Source of the DNA: Nitrosospira multiformis
GTDB taxonomy: Bacteria; Pseudomonadota; Gammaproteobacteria; Burkholderiales; Nitrosomonadaceae
NCBI RefSeq assembly: GCF_900103165.1
Contig: NZ_FNKY01000001.1
Location: 1,488,001-1,552,000, forward strand
DNA length: 64,000 nucleotides
Direction of reading: 5' to 3'
Part shown: positions 58,945-64,000 of the stretch, piece after piece
Numbering within the stretch: the stretch's first letter is position 1
How the letters are laid out: every line of letters begins with the position of its first letter
Position numbers and translations under genes: made by a program
The notes under the pieces: model-generated
What the model was told of the DNA's origin: nothing
Databases searched by the model: none
What the model saw: only the letters and a program-made list of their open reading frames with translations

Positions 58945-61900
58945 ATGCTTGCCTCCATTGTCCGCGTCATGCTCAGACAGCGCCTGATAGTTGTAGTGGT
59001 GTCGCTTGCTCTGTGTGCCGCAGGCATTCTTGCCGCGAAGAATCTCTCGGTCGACGCTTTTCCGGATGTGACCAACATTCAGGTCCAGGTCGCCACGGTA
59101 GCGGTCGGACGCAGTCCGGAGGAGATCGAGCGTCTGGTTACGGTCCCGGTGGAAATAGCCATGACCGGCCTGCCGGGGCTGGTGGAGATGCGCTCCCTGA
59201 ACAAGAGCGGGTTGTCGCTTATCACCCTGGTATTTACCGATAAGACCGACGTTTTCTTTGCGCGCCAATTGGTGATGGAACGGCTGATCGAGGTTTCTCC
59301 CCGGCTCATACCGGGGATTACGCCGGTGCTTGGGCCCGTATCAACCGGTCTGGGTGAGGTATACCAGTACACGATCGATCATCCCGACGATGGCCAGCGC
59401 GCACTAACCGTTGAGGAGCTGACCGAACGGCGCACGATCCAGGATTGGGTGGTGCGGCCGCTCCTGCGTTCGGTCCAGGGTGTGGCGGAAATCAACTCAA
59501 TAGGCGGCCATGTCAAGGAGTACCAGGTACTGGTCGACCCCAACCGGTTGCGTCACTATGATCTGACGCTGACGGCGGTTGACCGGGCCATTGCCAGCAA
59601 TAATGCGAATTCCAGCGGTAACATTCTGCCCTTGCATGCGGAGCAGTATCTGATCCGTGGCGTCGGCCTGATCCGCACGCTGGACGATATCCGCAATATC
59701 GTGCTCAAAGAGCGGGATGGGGTGCCGGTCTATGTGCGTGATGTGGCTGATGTGCAGTTCGGCGGGGAGGTGCGCCTGGGGGCCAGCATCAAGGACGGCT
59801 ATACCGAGTCTGTTACCGGCATCGTGATGATGCTGCGCGGCGGCAACGCCAAGGACATCGTTGGGCGGGTGAAGGAAAAGGTTGCCGAGATCAATGAGCG
59901 CAACCTGTTGCCGGGGGGGCTCCAGATCGTGCCTTTTTATGACCGGACCGTTATGGTGGATGCCGCGCTGGAGTCCGTGTACCGTGTATTGATCGAGGCG
60001 CTGGTCTTCGTGATCCTGGTAATGATTATCTGCCTGGGTAATTGGCGCGTGAGCCTGGTGGTGTGTGCGACACTTATCATCACGCCGCTGGTCACGTTCA
60101 TGATCATGAACTATCTGGAAATTCCGGCCAATCTGATGTCGCTGGGCGGGCTGACGATCGCCATCGGGCTGATGGTCGATCCCACCGTGGTGGTAGTGGA
60201 GAATATCTTCTTGCGCCTGAGCCACGCAAACGGTGACGAGCCGAAGAGCGAGACGATTGCGAAGGCGGCAGCCGAGGTGGGGGCCCCGGTCATCTACGGC
60301 ATCATCATCATTGTCCTCGTGTTCCTGCCGCTGATGTCGCTGCAGGGCATGGAAGGCAAGATGTTCAGTCCCCTTGCCGTCACCATTTCCATCGCGCTGC
60401 TGGTGGCGCTGGTCGTTTCGGTGCTGTTGTCGCCGGTGCTATGCGACTATGCTTTGAAAGGCGGCAGCGAGGAGGACACCAAGATTGTCTCTATTCTCAA
60501 GACTCTTTACTTGCGCCTGCTCTATTTAGCGTTGAGGAATCCAAAGGCGACTGCCATGGTATCGGTAGGCTCTCTTTTGCTGGCGGTCGGCCTGTACCCG
60601 TTTCTTGGCAAATCTTTCATTCCAATCATGCGGGAGGGCGCGGTGACGCCCGTGATCATCCGTGTACCCTCGATCTCGCTGGAGGAAGCGATCAAGCTGG
60701 AAACAGAAGCGATGAAACTGATCGCCAAGATACCCGGGGTCGTGTCTGTTGTGTCCAAGCTCGGCCGGGGGGAATCGCCGGCCGACCCGGCGTCGCAGAA
60801 TGAATCCGACCCTATTGCGTCTCTGGATCTGGAAGGATCGGGCCGCACCCAGCAGGAGATCGAAGAAGATATCCGCAAGGCGTTGATGGTGCTGCCCGGC
60901 GTGAACATCGCGTTGTCGCAGCCGATCGCGCAACGGGTGGACGAGATGGTGACGGGGGTGCGCTCGCAGGTCGCGGTCAAGATCTTCGGCGACGACCTGG
61001 AAGAGTTGCGCAAGTTGTCGGAGCAGGTGGCACGCATCGTCAAGTCAACACGCGGCGCCCAAGATCTCCGCATCGAGCGCCTGTCGGGACAGCAGGAATT
61101 GACCATCGACATTGATCGCCGAGCCATCGCCCGCCATGGTATCAATGTTGCCGATGTGAACGAGCTCATTGCAACCGCCATCGGCGGCAAGGCGGTCACC
61201 CAGGTTTTTGAGGGCGAGCGGCGTTTTACGCTCCTTCTGCGCTTTCCCGAACAGTTCCGTGATGATGTCGAAGCTATCCGCGATCTTTTGCTTCGTCCCC
61301 CCGGCAACGCCGGCCCCGAGGGTCTAATGGCGCGCGGTGGCGTTCTGGTGCCGTTAAGTGCTGTCGCGGATATCCGGGTCATCGATGGCCCGGCAATCGT
61401 CTCGCGCGAATATGCCAAGCGCCGCGTGGTGGTCGGCGCTAATGTGCATGATCGTGACCTTGGCGGTTTCGTTGCCGAACTGCAAGAGCGTACCGCGAAG
61501 GAGGTCAAATTACCCTCTGGTTACTATTTTGTCTGGGGCGGGCAGTTCGAGAACATGGAGCGCGCCATGGCCACTCTTGCGGTGATCGTGCCGATTACCT
61601 TTGCCGTAATCTTCTTCCTGTTGTTCATGCTGTTTGGTTCGGTCAAACTTGCTGCGCTTATCTTTACAGCTCTGCCATTCGCTTCCGTCGGCGGTGTTAT
61701 CGGCCTTTTTATCACCGGCGAGTATCTATCGGTACCGGCATCGGTGGGTTTCATCGCAGTATGGGGCGTCGCCATATTGAACGGTGTGGTATTGATTTCT
61801 TTTATCAAGGAACTGCGCGAACAGGGACTCAGTGTGGCCGATGCGGTGAAAACCAGTTGCGAGGCGCGCTTCCGTCCCGTGTTGATAACCGCCGCGGCTA

Positions 61901-62196
61901 CGATACTGGGCCTGGCGCCATTCCTGATTGCTACCGGCCTCGGCTCCGAGGTACAGAAGCCGCTAGCCATTGTGGTGATCTGCGGACTGATTACCGCGAC
62001 TGTGATGACGAAGGTGGTGGTACCCATGCTGTACCGCTATTTCGACCCGCTACCTGATGTCGCTGACAAGGGCACCACTCAGCCATCCGTTGACGTGCCT
62101 GACAAGGGCATCGCTCAAGAGACCAGCCATCGTCCCAATCTACTCGCCAGAATACGCGCACGATTCAGGAGAAGTCCCCAAACTCCTGGCGCGTGA
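58945..62196 (+). CDS. RND efflux pump, heavy-metal-efflux branch (CzcA/CusA-like)
   Basis: 1083 residues with 12 membrane helices and two large periplasmic loops. It starts MLASIVRVMLRQRLIVVVVS and has FPDVTNIQVQVATVAVGRSPEEIE, typical of HME-RND pumps. The TM4 motif AIGLMVDPTVVVVENIF keeps the Asp and Glu of the proton relay but lacks the first aspartate of CzcA (DFG), and so is nearer to CusA. However, the methionines of the CusA porter site are not at the equivalent places. The substrate is therefore unresolved. It is last in a three-gene operon. Confidence 0.9.
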   Translation: MLASIVRVMLRQRLIVVVVSLALCAAGILAAKNLSVDAFPDVTNIQVQVATVAVGRSPEEIERLVTVPVEIAMTGLPGLVEMRSLNKSGLSLITLVFTDKTDVFFARQLVMERLIEVSPRLIPGITPVLGPVSTGLGEVYQYTIDHPDDGQRALTVEELTERRTIQDWVVRPLLRSVQGVAEINSIGGHVKEYQVLVDPNRLRHYDLTLTAVDRAIASNNANSSGNILPLHAEQYLIRGVGLIRTLDDIRNIVLKERDGVPVYVRDVADVQFGGEVRLGASIKDGYTESVTGIVMMLRGGNAKDIVGRVKEKVAEINERNLLPGGLQIVPFYDRTVMVDAALESVYRVLIEALVFVILVMIICLGNWRVSLVVCATLIITPLVTFMIMNYLEIPANLMSLGGLTIAIGLMVDPTVVVVENIFLRLSHANGDEPKSETIAKAAAEVGAPVIYGIIIIVLVFLPLMSLQGMEGKMFSPLAVTISIALLVALVVSVLLSPVLCDYALKGGSEEDTKIVSILKTLYLRLLYLALRNPKATAMVSVGSLLLAVGLYPFLGKSFIPIMREGAVTPVIIRVPSISLEEAIKLETEAMKLIAKIPGVVSVVSKLGRGESPADPASQNESDPIASLDLEGSGRTQQEIEEDIRKALMVLPGVNIALSQPIAQRVDEMVTGVRSQVAVKIFGDDLEELRKLSEQVARIVKSTRGAQDLRIERLSGQQELTIDIDRRAIARHGINVADVNELIATAIGGKAVTQVFEGERRFTLLLRFPEQFRDDVEAIRDLLLRPPGNAGPEGLMARGGVLVPLSAVADIRVIDGPAIVSREYAKRRVVVGANVHDRDLGGFVAELQERTAKEVKLPSGYYFVWGGQFENMERAMATLAVIVPITFAVIFFLLFMLFGSVKLAALIFTALPFASVGGVIGLFITGEYLSVPASVGFIAVWGVAILNGVVLISFIKELREQGLSVADAVKTSCEARFRPVLITAAATILGLAPFLIATGLGSEVQKPLAIVVICGLITATVMTKVVVPMLYRYFDPLPDVADKGTTQPSVDVPDKGIAQETSHRPNLLARIRARFRRSPQTPGA

Positions 62197-62354
62197 TTTG
62201 TTCATGGACGGGGCTTTTTCGCGTCTGCAATCTGGCATAATCCCGAACAACGTTGAACACCCCTGGCGAACTCCAGTTGCTGTGATTCATTGCGCTAGAC
62301 TGGAAAATGAGTGGTCAACGTCGGATTCAGGATAATATACTCAAAAATTCATAG

Positions 62355-63251
<897 letters not shown>

Positions 63252-63324
63252 TTTTCAGGCATATTTCCTTACGGACATTTTTAAGCTATGGTGTTATCCA
63301 ATCGCGGAACTCATCGAGTAACGT

Positions 63325-63918
63325 ATGTCAGCTAAACCCGGTGAAAGGAGAGATCAGATCCTGCGGGTTCTCGCGCAAATGCTGGAAGAGCCTCGTCCGG
63401 TGAAAATCACCACCGCGGCGCTGGCGGTCAAGCTGGATGTTTCCGAGGCGGCGCTATATCGGCATTTTGCCAGCAAGGCTCAGATGTTCGAGGGCTTGAT
63501 CGAGTTCATTGAAGCCACCTTGTTCAGTCTTATCAATAGATGGACGGCGGAAGAGAAAAGCGCTATGCGGCAAATCGAAGGGATATTGTCGCTATTGCTT
63601 GGTTTTGCGCAGAAAAATCCGGGTATGACGCGAGTGCTGACCGGCGACGCACTGATAAACGAAAATGACCGCCTGCAGCTACGCATCAATCAACTGCATG
63701 ACCGGCTTGAGGCGACGCTGAAACAGGTGTTGCGCTTCGCCGTCAGCGAGGGGGAAATCCCGGCAAATCTTGATGTCTCCGCTCAGGCGAACCTGCTGAT
63801 GTGTTATGTAGCCGGGCGCTGGCACCAGTTCGCCAAAAGTGGATTCAAGCGCGATCCGATGGAATATTGGGAAGCGCAGCGCAGAGAATTGCTGTCATGT
63901 GCCGTAGCTCAGACGTAA
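63325..63918 (+). CDS. slmA: Nucleoid occlusion factor SlmA (TetR family)
   Basis: 197 residues. It binds DNA sites and blocks FtsZ ring assembly over the nucleoid. The HTH KITTAALAVKLDVSEAALYRHFASKAQMFEGLIEFIE is very close to SlmA. YVAGRWHQFAKSGFKRDP is the conserved C-terminus. It follows argB, as in many betaproteobacteria. GAAAGGAG is internal, and the ATG 63325 context is weak. Confidence 0.92.
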   Translation: MSAKPGERRDQILRVLAQMLEEPRPVKITTAALAVKLDVSEAALYRHFASKAQMFEGLIEFIEATLFSLINRWTAEEKSAMRQIEGILSLLLGFAQKNPGMTRVLTGDALINENDRLQLRINQLHDRLEATLKQVLRFAVSEGEIPANLDVSAQANLLMCYVAGRWHQFAKSGFKRDPMEYWEAQRRELLSCAVAQT

Positions 63919-63930
63919 GTTGACCGGATA

Positions 63931-64000
63931 ATCCTAAATCCGGTAGTTGGACGAGGTGAAGTGTGCGGTTTTTGGGGTGCAGGGCGAGGCGCAACGACGC
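63931..64000. repeat. Probable start of a dispersed repeat, cut by window edge
   Basis: After slmA the sequence turns to ATCCTAAATCCGGTAGTTGG, followed by a GC-rich stretch with GGGCGAGGCGCAACGACGC. It resembles the left end of large palindromic repeats scattered in betaproteobacterial genomes. The short motif ATCCGGCAGTTG also occurs at 12781-12792. The other half would lie beyond 64000. Confidence 0.45.

Noticed and set aside
62057-62335. 92-codon plus-strand frame over the czcA-like 3' end
   Set aside because: Mostly overlaps the pump gene in another frame and has no protein family features.

Overview
The window reads as chromosomal DNA of a betaproteobacterial ammonia oxidiser, most likely a Nitrosospira-like member of the Nitrosomonadaceae. 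The decisive evidence is an intact haoA-haoB-cycA-cycB cluster (24170-28557), which encodes octaheme hydroxylamine oxidoreductase, HaoB, tetraheme c554 and the NapC/NirT-family quinone reductase cM552. Housekeeping genes lie in orders usual for betaproteobacteria: yceD-rpmF-plsX-fabHDG-acpP-fabF-mltG, and tpiA-secG-tRNA-Leu-nuoA-N. Genus assignment is inference.

Layout. 1-1807: 5' part of a large MGH1/GH63-like glucosidase on the minus strand, cut by the window edge. 2215-9708: low-molecular-weight phosphatase, rne, rluC, sppA, an RsmI-like methyltransferase and maf. 9874-17324: the yceD-rpmF-fatty-acid synthesis cluster. 17571-19540: gshA and a decayed LOV/PAS fragment. 20091-23384: malyl-CoA lyase with both subunits of malate-CoA ligase. 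23439-28557: a small membrane protein and the hydroxylamine oxidation cluster. 29102-31866: pstCAB without pstS or phoU, behind a Pho-box-like promoter. 32148-48374: tpiA, secG, tRNA-Leu(GAG) and a complete 14-gene complex I operon. 48612-49882: a small accessory patch with one frameshifted nuclease-like gene and one unknown gene. 49938-52613: ychJ, srkA and a PQQ-type sugar dehydrogenase on the minus strand. 52774-54696: htpG behind a sigma-32-like promoter. 55092-62196: an NhaR-type regulator divergent from an RND efflux operon. 62364-63918: argB and slmA. A probable dispersed repeat starts at the right edge.

How the genes work together. HAO oxidises hydroxylamine in the periplasm, and electrons pass through c554 and cM552 into the quinone pool. 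In ammonia oxidisers complex I is thought to run partly in reverse to make NADH for CO2 fixation, so the hao and nuo blocks are two ends of one electron path. The malyl-CoA lyase and malate-CoA ligase genes could recycle glyoxylate, including glyoxylate from the oxygenase reaction of RuBisCO, but RuBisCO is not in this window.

The most notable observations are a conserved element of about 70 bp upstream of both haoA and cycA (55 of 70 positions identical by hand count), a Pho-box promoter in front of an incomplete pst operon, the malyl-CoA module, the frameshifted PD-(D/E)XK-like gene with its unknown neighbour, and an RND pump whose fourth transmembrane motif and porter methionines match neither CzcA nor CusA. 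No CRISPR array, prophage or intact insertion sequence was seen.
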